DNA of 64,000 nt from JAOUGY01 sp963792365 (GCA_963792365.1 CAWBVW010000007.1:186001-250000), one strand, 5' to 3'. Positions 42,678 through 52,090 are shown, counted from the first letter of the stretch. Translations and numbers: made by a program. The notes: generated from the sequence alone by a model not told the origin.

Positions 42678-43796
42678 CAGGTGCGCGCTGCCGGGAGCAG
42701 CGCCCAGTTTCTCCGAGAGCCGCCCGATGAGCATGTCGATGTGGTCCCTTTGCCACGGCTGGAGGGGCTGGTGGGGCCATTGATCGATGGAGGACGCCAC
42801 CGGGTCGGTCCAACCCGTCTCCCGTCCCGACAGCACCTCCAACACTCGCAAGCCGGCGTAGGGAGCAGCCACCGTCGAGTAACCACCTTCGTGCGTTACG
42901 AGGAGCTTGCCGTCACACATCTCATCGGCGAGGTCCGAGGCGCGCCGGGCCAGGGCCCCGAAGTGGGTCGAAGTGAGGCACATGGCGCCGAGCGGATCCA
43001 TCGCCGCCGCGTCGAAACCGCAGACCACGACCACGAGCTCGGGTCGATGCGCACGAACCATCGGTTCGACGATGCGATCGAACACGGACTCGTACGCGCC
43101 GAATCCGCAACCTGGAGGCAACGGGATGTTGACGTTGGCTCCGAAACCCTCAGCACCGCCCCGATCCTCGACGGCGCCGGTGTCCACCGGGTAGTTGCGG
43201 TCCTGGTGGATCGAGATCGTCAGGACATCGGGGTCTTCCCAGAACGCCTGCTCGGTGCCGTTCCCGTGGTGCACGTCCCAGTCGATGACTGCCACTCGCT
43301 GTACACGGCGGACCGCCCGTACGTGGAGCACGGCCAACGCGGCGTTGGCGAGGAGACAGAAACCTCGGCCCTGATCCCGCTCTGCGTGATGCCCAGGCGG
43401 GCGAACGAGCGCATAGGCATTCCGCACTTCTCCACGAATCACGGCTTCGGCTGCTTCGATGCAGCCACCGACGGCCAACGACGCCACGTCGAAGCTCCCT
43501 GCACCAAAGGGTGTGGACTCCCCGGCCCAGCCGCCGCGGGCTCCACTCTCGGACTCGATCCGGTCCAGGTAGTCCGAGGTGTGAAAACGCTCGAGCTCCG
43601 TGCGTGTGGCCGGGCGCGCCGGAATCCGGACGAGATGTTCCAGGAGCCCGCTCGCTCCGATCAACGAATAGATCCGTCGTTTGGTCGCCGGGTGTTCCCA
43701 GTGGATCTCAGGCTCGAAGTGAGGCCCGTACTGCAGGACGGGGTTGTGGAATCCAAAGCGCTCGTGCCACACCAAACCGGTGGTCGCCTGTGCCAT
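42675..43796 (-). CDS. Histone deacetylase-family amidohydrolase (AcuC/HdaH-like)
   Basis: Protein of 373 aa, Zn-dependent deacylase of the arginase/HDAC fold. Active-site motifs are complete: ALVRPPGHHAERD with the His-His charge relay, VIDWDVHHGNGTEQAF (zinc Asp and His), GFDAAAMDPLGAMC with the second zinc Asp, and the Tyr of THEGGYST. Bacterial relatives deacetylate acetylpolyamines, acetoin-pathway proteins or other acyl-lysines; the substrate here is open. It does not obviously belong to the glycan pathway. ATG 43796 follows a TAGTGT box by 6 nt. Confidence 0.92.
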   Translation of the reverse strand: MAQATTGLVWHERFGFHNPVLQYGPHFEPEIHWEHPATKRRIYSLIGASGLLEHLVRIPARPATRTELERFHTSDYLDRIESESGARGGWAGESTPFGAGSFDVASLAVGGCIEAAEAVIRGEVRNAYALVRPPGHHAERDQGRGFCLLANAALAVLHVRAVRRVQRVAVIDWDVHHGNGTEQAFWEDPDVLTISIHQDRNYPVDTGAVEDRGGAEGFGANVNIPLPPGCGFGAYESVFDRIVEPMVRAHRPELVVVVCGFDAAAMDPLGAMCLTSTHFGALARRASDLADEMCDGKLLVTHEGGYSTVAAPYAGLRVLEVLSGRETGWTDPVASSIDQWPHQPLQPWQRDHIDMLIGRLSEKLGAAPGSAHL

Positions 43797-43808
43797 CCCG
43801 GAACACTA
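43797..43808 (-). promoter_or_regulatory. TAGTGT box for the HDAC-family gene
   Basis: TAGTGT (43808-43803, minus) ends 6 nt before ATG 43796; predicts a leaderless transcript. Confidence 0.5.
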
Positions 43809-43866
43809 GGGGAAGTCACCGATCGACCGCATCGGCCGCGCTTCCTTTCGATCGTGAGACGTTCGT

Positions 43867-44982
43867 TCAGCGTCCGAGATCGAGTGATCTGGCGATGAAC
43901 GTCGCCATCTGCTCCCTGGTTAGCGAATCGTCCGGGCAATACAAGTCGGGGGTGCAGCCCACCGTGATTCCGTTTGCGAAGAGCACGTTGATCGACGCTT
44001 CGAACTCGGACCCATCGTCGTCGGTGAAGTAGTCCTCGCCGTCCGTGATCTCATAGCCGAACGTTCGAACCAGGTACTCCGCCATCTCTGCCCGACTCAG
44101 CGGACGGTCGGAGCAGAACTCGGTCTCGGTGCACCCGAACCCGATTCCCGCTGCTGTCAATGCGTTGATGTCGTCTTCGAACTCGGATGCGGAGTCGTCC
44201 GTGAAGTAGTCGTCCTCGACGGCTGCAAGAGACAGATAGCGACGAAGGAAGGCGGCGACCTGGCCTCGGGTGAGCGTGTCCGTCGGACAGTAGAGATCGT
44301 TGATGGGCGGGTTGCAGCCCTTGGTGATTCCCTCGGCGTACATGATGTCGATGTTGGCTTGATGGACCGAGTCCTCGTCGTCACGGAACTGGCCCTCGTA
44401 GCCCTGTGCCCGTTCGCTGCCCCCGACGCCCTCATCGAGGCCAGGAGCCGCCAACAGATACTCGTACGGGTTGATGGCGACGCCATCCTGCCGAATCTCG
44501 AAGTGGAGGTGCGCTCCGGCCTCCTCGGCGTTGCCGCTGTCTCCGACGTATCCGATCACCTGGCCCTGCGCGACAGGCACGCCGACCTCGATCCCTTCCG
44601 CGATCCCCCATCCGAGACCATCGTCGGTCCCAGGCGTGTCGTTGTCGAGATGGATGTACCACGTCTCCCAACCGCCACCGTGATCGATCGACAGGTAGCA
44701 GCACTCGGAGCCGATCCAGTCGACCGTGCCATCGGCGACGGCCACCACGGGCCGACCCTTCACGCCGTCGACACTCATGATGTCGATCCCTTCGTGAGTC
44801 CGATCGCTGGAGCGAGGCGCTCCGAAGGTGTCGGAGTAATAGACGTCACCGATGACGGGGAAGACGATCGCCTCGGGAGAAAAGGCCGGTGGTTCCTCGT
44901 CCACTTGGGCGATTGCGGCGGTCGGCGCCAATCCAGTGAACAGAGCGAGCAGCACCAAGACAGTTCTGATGGAGCGGGGCAT
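43867..44982 (-). CDS. Secreted M23 peptidase (lysostaphin-like) with three C-terminal SLH-like repeats
   Basis: Protein of 371 aa with a signal peptide (MPRSIRTVLVLLALFTGLAP...). The M23 domain (about 40-180) has THEGIDIMSVDG, with the first metal His and Asp, and GAHLHFEIRQDG, with the HxH metal site, as in LytM/lysostaphin endopeptidases that cut peptidoglycan peptides. Three SLH-like repeats follow (about 200-371): GCNPPINDLYCPTD, then GCTETEFCSDRP, in which the usual Pro of CP is replaced by Ser, then GCTPDLYCPDDS. It is the sixth carrier of this repeat in the window. AGGAG lies just upstream of the ATG. Confidence 0.9.
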   Translation of the reverse strand: MPRSIRTVLVLLALFTGLAPTAAIAQVDEEPPAFSPEAIVFPVIGDVYYSDTFGAPRSSDRTHEGIDIMSVDGVKGRPVVAVADGTVDWIGSECCYLSIDHGGGWETWYIHLDNDTPGTDDGLGWGIAEGIEVGVPVAQGQVIGYVGDSGNAEEAGAHLHFEIRQDGVAINPYEYLLAAPGLDEGVGGSERAQGYEGQFRDDEDSVHQANIDIMYAEGITKGCNPPINDLYCPTDTLTRGQVAAFLRRYLSLAAVEDDYFTDDSASEFEDDINALTAAGIGFGCTETEFCSDRPLSRAEMAEYLVRTFGYEITDGEDYFTDDDGSEFEASINVLFANGITVGCTPDLYCPDDSLTREQMATFIARSLDLGR

Positions 44983-45039
44983 ATCTCCTACCTCGGCAGA
45001 TGAAGATCGAATCTTGATGGGGTGTCGTAGGGGTGTTGG

Positions 45040-46119
45040 TCAATAGTCCAGTTGGAGTTCTCTGGGAACAACCATCAAATGCGTCCGTCCGGGGGGAATC
45101 CCGATGTCGGAGCCGGCTACGTCGAAGAAACGGTAGGCATCTTCTTGCGCAGAGCGAAACCAGGTTCCCTCGGTCACCTCTCCACCGTTGAACACGAGAA
45201 GCCTCCCCGAGCCGATGACGTCGAACGTCGGAACGTCGACGTCGTTCGCGTCGGTGTATCCCGCCGGGCGTTGTGCGGCGAACAGCACGACCACGGTGTC
45301 GACTGCATACGGCTCGGGTTGTCCTTCGAACTCGGACAGCACCTCGAACGGCTCGCCACCCTCCGATCGCGAATAGCCGCTCTCGGAGAACTGCCACACC
45401 ACTTCCACAGGCAGTGACACGGTGACCTCCGTGGCGGCTTCCCCCGAGGCGACTTCACCCTCCGGAAGGCCCGGCTCATCCGTTGGCCGCGCCGGGTATA
45501 CCGAAGCGATGTCGCTCAATCTGACGAACAGGTTGTGGGGCGAAGGCCGCTCCAACGCCGTGAAGCCAGGCGCCGTGTCGGGCAACGCAAGGACCATGCC
45601 GGAACCCTCGTACTCCTGGAGGACGAACGGTCTGCCTCCGGTGGCCACCACGGTCGAAGCGAAAGGTGCGATCAAATCGACGTCGACGGGGCGCAAGGAC
45701 CGCACCGGACCAACCAGTTCCGGGACGCCGTCTGGCTGGTACATGGCGGTGAACCGCGTCATCCCACCTTCGACGGGCGTCTCGATCACCAGGGCGGCCT
45801 CCTGAAGTCCGATCTGAGGTTGCGCCTCGGGAGCGTTGTCGATTCGCACTGCAAAGAACGTGCTACCGGCACCAACGCCTGGTGATGGTTCGGTCGTTGC
45901 AGATGGCTCGGCCGGATCGCGGTCGGACGTGGTGGTCGCAACTGCCGGCGGGATGCTGGAGGCGGTGGTCGTGGGTGGAGTCGATTCCCCGGCGGTCAAC
46001 CCTGCGATGCCAAGCCCTCCGCCGACCACGAAGGCGGCCAGGCCGGCGACGCCGACCCCGAGGGCGTGAGACTCCACCCATGCCCCAATGACCGACAGGA
46101 TTCCTCGGATTCTCTCCAT
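45040..46119 (-). CDS. DUF3048 (YerB-like) membrane-anchored protein
   Basis: Protein of 359 aa. One N-terminal membrane helix (about 18-42; GVGVAGLAAFVVGGGLGIAGL) is followed by a Thr/Ser/Pro-rich spacer to about 90, then a DUF3048 domain: FFAVRIDNAPEAQPQIGL, ETPVEGGMTRFTAMY, LVGPVRSLRPVDVDLI and a C-terminal VIGSGRLLVFNGGEVTEGTW. The family, which includes Bacillus YerB, is extracytoplasmic with unclear function. ATG 46119 is preceded by TAGCGT at 9 nt. Confidence 0.88.
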   Translation of the reverse strand: MERIRGILSVIGAWVESHALGVGVAGLAAFVVGGGLGIAGLTAGESTPPTTTASSIPPAVATTTSDRDPAEPSATTEPSPGVGAGSTFFAVRIDNAPEAQPQIGLQEAALVIETPVEGGMTRFTAMYQPDGVPELVGPVRSLRPVDVDLIAPFASTVVATGGRPFVLQEYEGSGMVLALPDTAPGFTALERPSPHNLFVRLSDIASVYPARPTDEPGLPEGEVASGEAATEVTVSLPVEVVWQFSESGYSRSEGGEPFEVLSEFEGQPEPYAVDTVVVLFAAQRPAGYTDANDVDVPTFDVIGSGRLLVFNGGEVTEGTWFRSAQEDAYRFFDVAGSDIGIPPGRTHLMVVPRELQLDY

Positions 46120-46134
46120 GAGACGTGCACGCTA
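46120..46134 (-). promoter_or_regulatory. TAGCGT box for the DUF3048 gene
   Basis: TAGCGT (46134-46129, minus) ends 9 nt before ATG 46119. Confidence 0.45.
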
Positions 46135-46165
46135 CCCAGCGTCGTGGGGACATGCCCAACCGGCA

Positions 46166-46179
46166 TACACTCCTGCTTC
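46166..46179 (+). promoter_or_regulatory. TACACT box for the divergent glycosyltransferase gene
   Basis: TACACT at 46166-46171 ends 8 nt before GTG 46180. Both divergent starts in this 60-bp region thus have their own box. Confidence 0.5.
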
Positions 46180-47061
46180 GTGCCCGTAGAGCTGTCTCTC
46201 GTGATCCTCGCCCACAATGGACTGGAGCTGACTCAGCGGTGCGTCGACTCGCTCGAGACCACGACCGAGTCGGAACACCAGCTGGTTCTGGTGGACAACG
46301 GGTCTACCGACGGCACCGCGGAGTGGATGCGATCCAGCCGCCATCACAGCGTTCTCCTCGAAGAGAACTTCGGATTTGCTCCCGGCATGAACTCCGGGTT
46401 GGCCGTGGCCGAGGGCGCATTCGTCGCCTTCATCAACAACGACACCGTGTTTCCGTCCGGGTGGGACCGATCGGTCTTGAGCGTTTTCGAGACAGATCCG
46501 ACGGCTGGGATCGTGGCGCCTGCCGTCACCGCAGCCGGAAACCCGGCAACCGTGCGGACCGCTCCTGGCTCCGGCGTGCGGGTCTTCGAACCGTTTGGCC
46601 ACCTGCCCAGCGGGGTGGTCTATGTGATGCGGACCGAGCAGATGCGGGCGTTGGGAGGCTGGAACGAGGACTATCTGGTCGCTACCGGTGAGGACCTCGA
46701 TCTGCTGTGGACGGTCTGGGTCAATGGCCTCGACGTGGTCCTGGACGAACGGATTCTCATCGATCACGTGTCCGAAGCCACGAGACGCGCTCGTCCAGAC
46801 ATGGAGGCGATCAGGAAGAGGAACCTCGAGCAGTTCCTCGTTCGCTGGGAGACGTCTACGCCGCGACCGACCCGGCTGGAGGAGTGCCGACCCGAAGATT
46901 TCGAGTCCAACCTTCGACATGCCGCAACGGGTGCAATCTGGCTCCGAAGGCTCGTGGAGGCAAGGGCGCTCGAAGAAGAGCAGAGGGTTCGCGCGTCGCA
47001 ACCGAAGGAGCAGCTCACTCCAAAGGGACCCCAGAAGAAGGGCTGGTGGCGTCGCCTCTGA
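46180..47061 (+). CDS. Family 2 glycosyltransferase (rhamnosyltransferase-like)
   Basis: Protein of 293 aa. The GT-A core has LSLVILAHNGLELTQRCVDS, VLVDNGSTDGTAEWM, FGFAPGMNSGLAVAEGAFVA, FINNDTVF (the N-N-D variant of DxD) and GGWNEDYLVATGEDLDLLWT, as in WbbL-like rhamnosyl transferases. The C-terminal 80 residues are charged and helical, ending QKKGWWRRL, perhaps membrane-associated. GTG 46180 is chosen from the TACACT box and the conserved N-terminus; an ATG at 46066 would read back through the divergent gene. It converges on the next gene with a 4-bp gap. Confidence 0.87.
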   Translation: MPVELSLVILAHNGLELTQRCVDSLETTTESEHQLVLVDNGSTDGTAEWMRSSRHHSVLLEENFGFAPGMNSGLAVAEGAFVAFINNDTVFPSGWDRSVLSVFETDPTAGIVAPAVTAAGNPATVRTAPGSGVRVFEPFGHLPSGVVYVMRTEQMRALGGWNEDYLVATGEDLDLLWTVWVNGLDVVLDERILIDHVSEATRRARPDMEAIRKRNLEQFLVRWETSTPRPTRLEECRPEDFESNLRHAATGAIWLRRLVEARALEEEQRVRASQPKEQLTPKGPQKKGWWRRL

Positions 47062-47065
47062 CGGA

Positions 47066-49344
47066 TCAGCCGACCGAGGATCTCGCCTGCAGGACCGTTC
47101 GGTACAGCTCCAGGTACTCCGCCGCCATCGACGCAGTCGAATCCCACGACGTCCGCCCAGCTTCGGCTGCCCGCTGCGAGAACTCCTCTGAATCCTCGGT
47201 GATACGCACCAGCTCGGCGAGAGCCGCCGCCGCATCACCGGCCGGAACGACCCAACCCCCGCCTTGAGCTCGCACACGCTCCGCCGAAGCACCGAGGTCG
47301 GTCACCAGGACCGGGAGCCCAACTCCCCACGCCTCCGTCAGCGTGTGCGACCACGTCTCCGGGGTGATCGAGAGTATGGCGGCGAGCGATGGGCGAATCT
47401 GGGCCACGAGCTGGGGATAATCGGCGCGCTCGGTACCGTCCGTGTACGACGACGCCGTCGATCGGAGGACCGGGAAACGTTCCGAGCACGTGGAACTCGA
47501 TTGCGCCAGGGGGCGCGTTTGCCAGGATCTGACGAACGACCTCATTGCCCTTGTGTCGTCCGATCGTGCCCGCCAGCAGAACACGCAACGGCTCGCCAGA
47601 GACAGGTTGCGCTGCGAGGGACTCGACATGCGCGACATCCCGTCCGTGAGCAATCACCTGCGTTACAACGGCGTCCATCCCGGGAAGCACCTCTCGGTGA
47701 ACATCGATCGTCGACTGGGAGGCGGCGACCACGGCGTCGGATAGTCCGCATGAGGTGGGCGGTGCGCCGTTGCCACTCACCAACCCACGCATGCTTCAGG
47801 TGCGGGCCGGCTGCCACCCACGGCACGGCCGGACACTCGCCTTGACCAGACGTACACACCCCGCCGCAATATCGGGAGGACTCGTCGATGAGATGGGCAG
47901 TTGGACAGACGAGATAGAAATCATGGAGCGAGACGACGACGGGGAGGCCAAGAGCTCGTGCAACCTCCATCAGATCTGGCGGCTGATTCATGAACTGGCG
48001 GAGATGGATCAATTCGACGTCAACGCGCACCAAGAGGTCCGTCACTGCCTCACGCCAAGAAGGATGGACCACGTCTCGGAGAGCGACGGGAGGATCGATC
48101 GGGACACGCTCGAGGATTCCTCCGTCGGCATTGCTCAGCTCCAGCCGGTGCGGCGAGCAACGCAGCACGAGCATCTCTACGTGGTCGGTTATTGCCCGGC
48201 CGAGGTCGCGACTCGAGTGCTCGGTACCACCACCGAGATCGTGGACGACCGTGAGCACTCGTCGGCGTGGCTTCGGACTCACCAGCGCATCACGGATCTC
48301 TACGCGTGCGGCTCGCATCGCCTCGGAACCGACGAACTCGTCGAACCTGCGCTGATACCCGGGATGCTTCTCCGCCAGCGTGCGAGCACCTTCCGCAGCG
48401 AGAGCCTCTCGTTCCGGGCCGAAGCTCGCGCTTCTGACATGCTGCACGTATACGTCGAGCGCCACCAGATGCGACCACCCTGCTGCTGACGCTCGGAGCG
48501 ACCAGTCGTTCTCCTCGCCGTATCCCCGAGAGAACGACGTGGCGTCGAACACGCCAACGTCGTCGATCGCAGCTCTCTTGAGATAACAGCAGAAGCCGTT
48601 TGCGGTGGGTGTGGTGACCCACCTTCTGGTGATGCCTCGGGCAACCGCCCGGCTTGCGTCGGCGACATCCCAGCCGGCAGGCAGAGTGTTTCCCGACAAT
48701 TCCGGTACCGAGAACGCGCCGGCGTTGTCGGACACGGCCGTCACCGATCCCACTCGGCCATCGGAGTAGGCCGCGAGCCGGAGACGTTCGACCCACCGCG
48801 GTGGCACACGGGTGTCGGAGTTGAGGAGGATCACGTCGCCTTGGCACTCCCTCATCCCCCGGTTGACGGTCGCCGTGAACCCCAGGTTCTGGTGGTTGTG
48901 GAGCACCCGGATGCCGTGGATACCCTCATACGAGCCGAGCACGGATGCGACCATGGGGTCGGTGGAAGCGTCGTCGATGACGATGACCTGGTCGGCTGAG
49001 GACGTATGCGACACGACCGAGCGGAGGCAATCCTCGAGCGCGGCAGGAGCGTTGTACACCGGTATCACCACCGAGACCGGCGGGGCAGTCTCCAAGAGGT
49101 CGAGGTCTGGAAGCCGGTCGCGAGACGCAGCGTCGGCACCGTCAGGCGACGGCGTGGTCGAGGGCGGCTGCAGCCTTGCGGTCGACGGCTGGGTGCCGGC
49201 AAATCTGCCACGAACCCGGACAGGGAGGCCTGCCAGCCACAACGCTGCTTTCACGCTCCTCCGGTTCCGAAGGCGCTCGTATCGAGTGGCAAGACGGTCG
49301 CGCTCGGCCCGCAGGCGATCGAGCTCCCGCTCGTCGTTGCTCAT
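47066..49344 (-). CDS. Bimodular GT2-GT4 glycosyltransferase, interrupted by two frameshifts
   Basis: From ATG 49344 the N-terminus is a coiled coil (NDERELDRLRAERDRLATRY) ending in LRNRRSVKAALWLAG. A GT2 domain follows at about 90-350: PVSVVIPVYNAPAALEDCLR, VIDDASTDPMVASV, LLNSDTRVPPRWVERL and SRGYGEENDWSLRASAAGW. A GT4 module starts near 375 (RRVLTVVHDLGGGTEHSSRD; VSLHDFYLVCPTAHLI). Its continuation, LSDAVVAASQSTIDVHREV and RVLLAGTIGRHKGNEVV, is in a second frame from about 47750, and PSLAAILSITPETWSHTLTE and LPVLVTDLGASAERV, the donor-site region, in a third from about 47435. Removing one base at each point gives one protein of about 758 aa. It is coupled to rmlD (ATGA), suggesting a rhamnosyl donor. 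Confidence 0.85.
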
Positions 49345-50180
49345 CGCCGCAGCTGCGCGGCGACGACCTCGGGCAGGGACTCCTCCCAGCGTGGGAGCGC
49401 GGTCAACCCCATGCTCGCCGCCACCTCCGAGCCGAGCACGGAATACGCCGGTCGCCTGGCCGGAGTGGGGTAGTCCGCCGTCGAGCACGGAGATATGGAT
49501 CCGGGGTCCAGGCCTGCCATCTCCACGGCCGTGCGAGCCAGCTGGAACCACGTCGTCTGACCCTGGTTCGTGAGATGAAGCAAACCTGAACAGTGGCTCT
49601 GGATCGCTTCGACCGTCGCTTGGGCGAGGTCCGAGACCACCGTCGGACACCCCACCTGGTCATCGACGACCCTGGGCTCTCGACCTGCCTTCACGAGGTC
49701 GATCATGGTTCGTACGAAGTTCGGGTGCGTGCCGGAGACCACCCAAGATGTGCGGATCACCAAAGCTCCGGGATTCGAGTCGATGGCGGCCAGCTCTCCA
49801 ACGAGCTTCGAACGTCCGTATGCATTGATCGGATCGGTGGGGTGACTCTCCAGATATGGCGTTCGCGCGGAGCCGTCGAACACGTAGTCGGTGGAATATG
49901 TGACGAACGGGACCGAAGCCTCGGCGCAGCGCCCGGACATCTCGCCTACTGCGTGCCCGTTGACCAGCGTTGCCAGCTCTTCCTCGCCCTCAGCTCGGTC
50001 CACCGCCGTGTAGGCAGCACAGTTGACCACGGCGGCCGGACGGAGCTCGGTCAGCATCTCGGAGAAATCGACACCGTCGAATCTCGAGAGATCGAATCGT
50101 GTGCGGTCGAAGCCAACGACGCCATCCAACCTGGCGAAGGCGGTACCGAGTTGACCGGACGACCCGAGGACAACGATCAC
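49341..50180 (-). CDS. rmlD: dTDP-4-dehydrorhamnose reductase
   Basis: Protein of 279 aa, the last enzyme of dTDP-L-rhamnose synthesis (NADPH-dependent). Extended-SDR motifs: VVLGSSGQLGTAFA near residue 5, VNCAAYTAVDRAEGEEE, YSTDYVFDGSARTPYLE, and the catalytic Tyr/Lys in NAYGRSKLVGE. WVVSGTHPNFVRTM and DDQVGCPTVVSDLA match RmlD substrate loops. The GTG start overlaps the rmlA stop and the stop overlaps the next glycosyltransferase start, giving a tight rmlB-rmlA-rmlD-GT operon. Confidence 0.94.
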   Translation of the reverse strand: MIVVLGSSGQLGTAFARLDGVVGFDRTRFDLSRFDGVDFSEMLTELRPAAVVNCAAYTAVDRAEGEEELATLVNGHAVGEMSGRCAEASVPFVTYSTDYVFDGSARTPYLESHPTDPINAYGRSKLVGELAAIDSNPGALVIRTSWVVSGTHPNFVRTMIDLVKAGREPRVVDDQVGCPTVVSDLAQATVEAIQSHCSGLLHLTNQGQTTWFQLARTAVEMAGLDPGSISPCSTADYPTPARRPAYSVLGSEVAASMGLTALPRWEESLPEVVAAQLRR

Positions 50181-51040
50181 AACTCGTCCAGTATCGCTTT
50201 CACATAGTCGCGGTACGTCGAGTTCGGCATGCCGGCCACCACCTTCTCGAGGCCTTCACGGTCCATGAACCCGGCCCGGAACGCGATCTCTTCGAGACAG
50301 GCGATCTTGATCGACTGCCGATGCTCGATCGTGGCGATGAAGTTCGCTGCTTCGAGCAGACTGTCGTGTGTTCCGCTGTCGAGCCACGCCACGCCGCGAT
50401 CGAAGAGCTGAACGGACAGCTTGCCCTTCTCCAGGTATCGAAGGTTGAGGTCCGTGATCTCCAGCTCTCCACGATCGGAAGGTTCGATGGACTTCGCCAT
50501 GTCCACGACGTCGCCGTCATAGACGTAGAGACCGGGCACCGCATACCTCGATTTCGGCTTGCTCGGCTTCTCCTCCAGCGACACGACATGACCATCGGCG
50601 TCGAACTCGACGACGCCATACCTCTCCGGGTCTCGAACCGGGTAGCCGAACACGTACGCTCCGCCGTTGAACTCGGCGACGACCTCGTCGAGGCCGATCC
50701 GGCCGTAGAAGATGTTGTCGCCGAGGATCAGGGTCACGGGATCGGTACCGACGAAGTTCTCACCCACCAGGAACGCCTGGGCGATTCCCTTGGGCTCAGG
50801 CTGGACTGCATACGACAAGTCGATGCCCCAAGTGCTCCCGTCGCCGAGCAGAGACTCAAACCGAGGCATGTCGTGCGGCGTCGTGATGAGCAGGATGTCC
50901 CGGATCCCCGCTTGCATGAGCGTTGCCAGGGGGTAGTAGATCATGGGCTTGTCGTACACCGGCTGAAGCTGCTTCGACGCCACCCTCGTCACGGGGTCGA
51001 GCCGACTTCCCGCCCCACCTGCCAACACGATCCCCTTCAT
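50177..51040 (-). CDS. rmlA: Glucose-1-phosphate thymidylyltransferase
   Basis: Protein of 287 aa. It makes dTDP-glucose from dTTP and glucose 1-phosphate. The nucleotidyltransferase signature GIVLAGGAGSRLDPVTRVAS has Ser where most RmlA have Thr. Other motifs are SKQLQPVYDKPMIYYPLATL, ILGDNIFYG, VFGYPVRDPERYGVVEF, EEKPSKPKSRYAVPGLYVYD and AWLDSGTHDSLLEAANFI. ATG 51040 overlaps the rmlB stop (ATGA); residues further upstream in the frame are not family-like. Confidence 0.95.
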   Translation of the reverse strand: MKGIVLAGGAGSRLDPVTRVASKQLQPVYDKPMIYYPLATLMQAGIRDILLITTPHDMPRFESLLGDGSTWGIDLSYAVQPEPKGIAQAFLVGENFVGTDPVTLILGDNIFYGRIGLDEVVAEFNGGAYVFGYPVRDPERYGVVEFDADGHVVSLEEKPSKPKSRYAVPGLYVYDGDVVDMAKSIEPSDRGELEITDLNLRYLEKGKLSVQLFDRGVAWLDSGTHDSLLEAANFIATIEHRQSIKIACLEEIAFRAGFMDREGLEKVVAGMPNSTYRDYVKAILDEL

Positions 51041-52008
51041 CGATGACCGTCCTTGAGCGGACGCCACCAATCCTCACGGCGGCGATACCAATCCACGGTG
51101 TCAGCCAGACGCTCCTCGAACGGGTGGGCGGGTGCCCAACCCATGCTCCGGATCTTCGAGGAGTCAACCGCATAGCGGAGATCGTGGCCGAGCCGGTCCT
51201 GCACCGGCTCGATGTACGAGTCATCTCTGCCGAGGGCGTCCAGGATGCGATGGGTCAGCTCGATGTTCGGAAGCTGGGCGTTGGCCCCGATGTTGTAGAC
51301 CTCACCTGGGGCACCCTCGTCCACCAGCATGTGGATTGCCGAGCAGTGGTCTTCGACGTACAACCAGTCGCGTTCGTTGAGGCCGTCCCCATACAGCGGC
51401 ACCTTCTTGTCGTCGAGGAGGTTGGTGACGAACAGTGGGATGACCTTCTCGGGGAACTGATACGGCCCATAATTGTTGGTGCATCGTGTCACGACGGCCG
51501 GGTAGCCAAACGTGACGCCGTACGACAACACGAGGAGGTCGGAGCCGGCTTTGGAAGCCGAGTAGGGCGAGGACGGTTCGAGGTTGGCCTCCTCACCGGC
51601 GTAGCCCTCGGCAATCGACCCGTACACCTCGTCGGTCGACACATGGATGAACTTGGGAACGTCATGGCGCCTCGCAGAATCGATGAGGACACCGGTGCCC
51701 ACGACGTTCGTCTCGAGGAACACACTCGGTCCTTCGATCGAACGATCGACATGGCTCTCCGCAGCGAAGTGAACGACGACGTCGGAATCCGCCATCAGCG
51801 AGTCGACGAGTGCCTGATCACGGATGTCACCTTGGACGAATCGATGACCACCGAGGGCGTCGAGCTCATCGACGGTCGCCTTGACACCTGCGTACGTGAG
51901 CAGATCGAGGTTGGTGACGACGGCATCCGGCTCGACATCCAGGACATACCGCACGAAATTCGAACCGATGAACCCGGCTCCACCGGTCACCAGGTACCTT
52001 CTAGTCAC
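51037..52008 (-). CDS. rmlB: dTDP-glucose 4,6-dehydratase
   Basis: Protein of 323 aa, NAD-dependent extended SDR making dTDP-4-keto-6-deoxyglucose. Motifs: YLVTGGAGFIGSNFVRYVL, LDLLTYAG, HFAAESHVDRSIEGPS, FIHVSTDEVYG with the catalytic Thr-Asp-Glu, YSASKAGSDLLVLSY with Tyr/Lys, TRCTNNYGPYQFPEKVIPLF and GDGLNERDWLYVEDHC. First gene of the rml operon. The GTG start has AGGAG at about 52016-52020, and a TAACCT box at 52043-52038 gives a leader of about 25 nt, so unlike many neighbours it is not leaderless. Confidence 0.95.
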   Translation of the reverse strand: MTRRYLVTGGAGFIGSNFVRYVLDVEPDAVVTNLDLLTYAGVKATVDELDALGGHRFVQGDIRDQALVDSLMADSDVVVHFAAESHVDRSIEGPSVFLETNVVGTGVLIDSARRHDVPKFIHVSTDEVYGSIAEGYAGEEANLEPSSPYSASKAGSDLLVLSYGVTFGYPAVVTRCTNNYGPYQFPEKVIPLFVTNLLDDKKVPLYGDGLNERDWLYVEDHCSAIHMLVDEGAPGEVYNIGANAQLPNIELTHRILDALGRDDSYIEPVQDRLGHDLRYAVDSSKIRSMGWAPAHPFEERLADTVDWYRRREDWWRPLKDGHR

Positions 52009-52077
52009 CAGGGAACTCCTATCGCTGTGTTGCCATCAGGTTAGAGAACTGAAGGACGCAGCTCGATCCGAGCCCGG

Positions 52078-52090
52078 TACGCTTCCGCCG
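52078..52090 (+). promoter_or_regulatory. TACGCT box for the DUF115-like gene
   Basis: TACGCT at 52078-52083 ends 7 nt before GTG 52091; it supports that start over ATG 52124. Confidence 0.5.
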
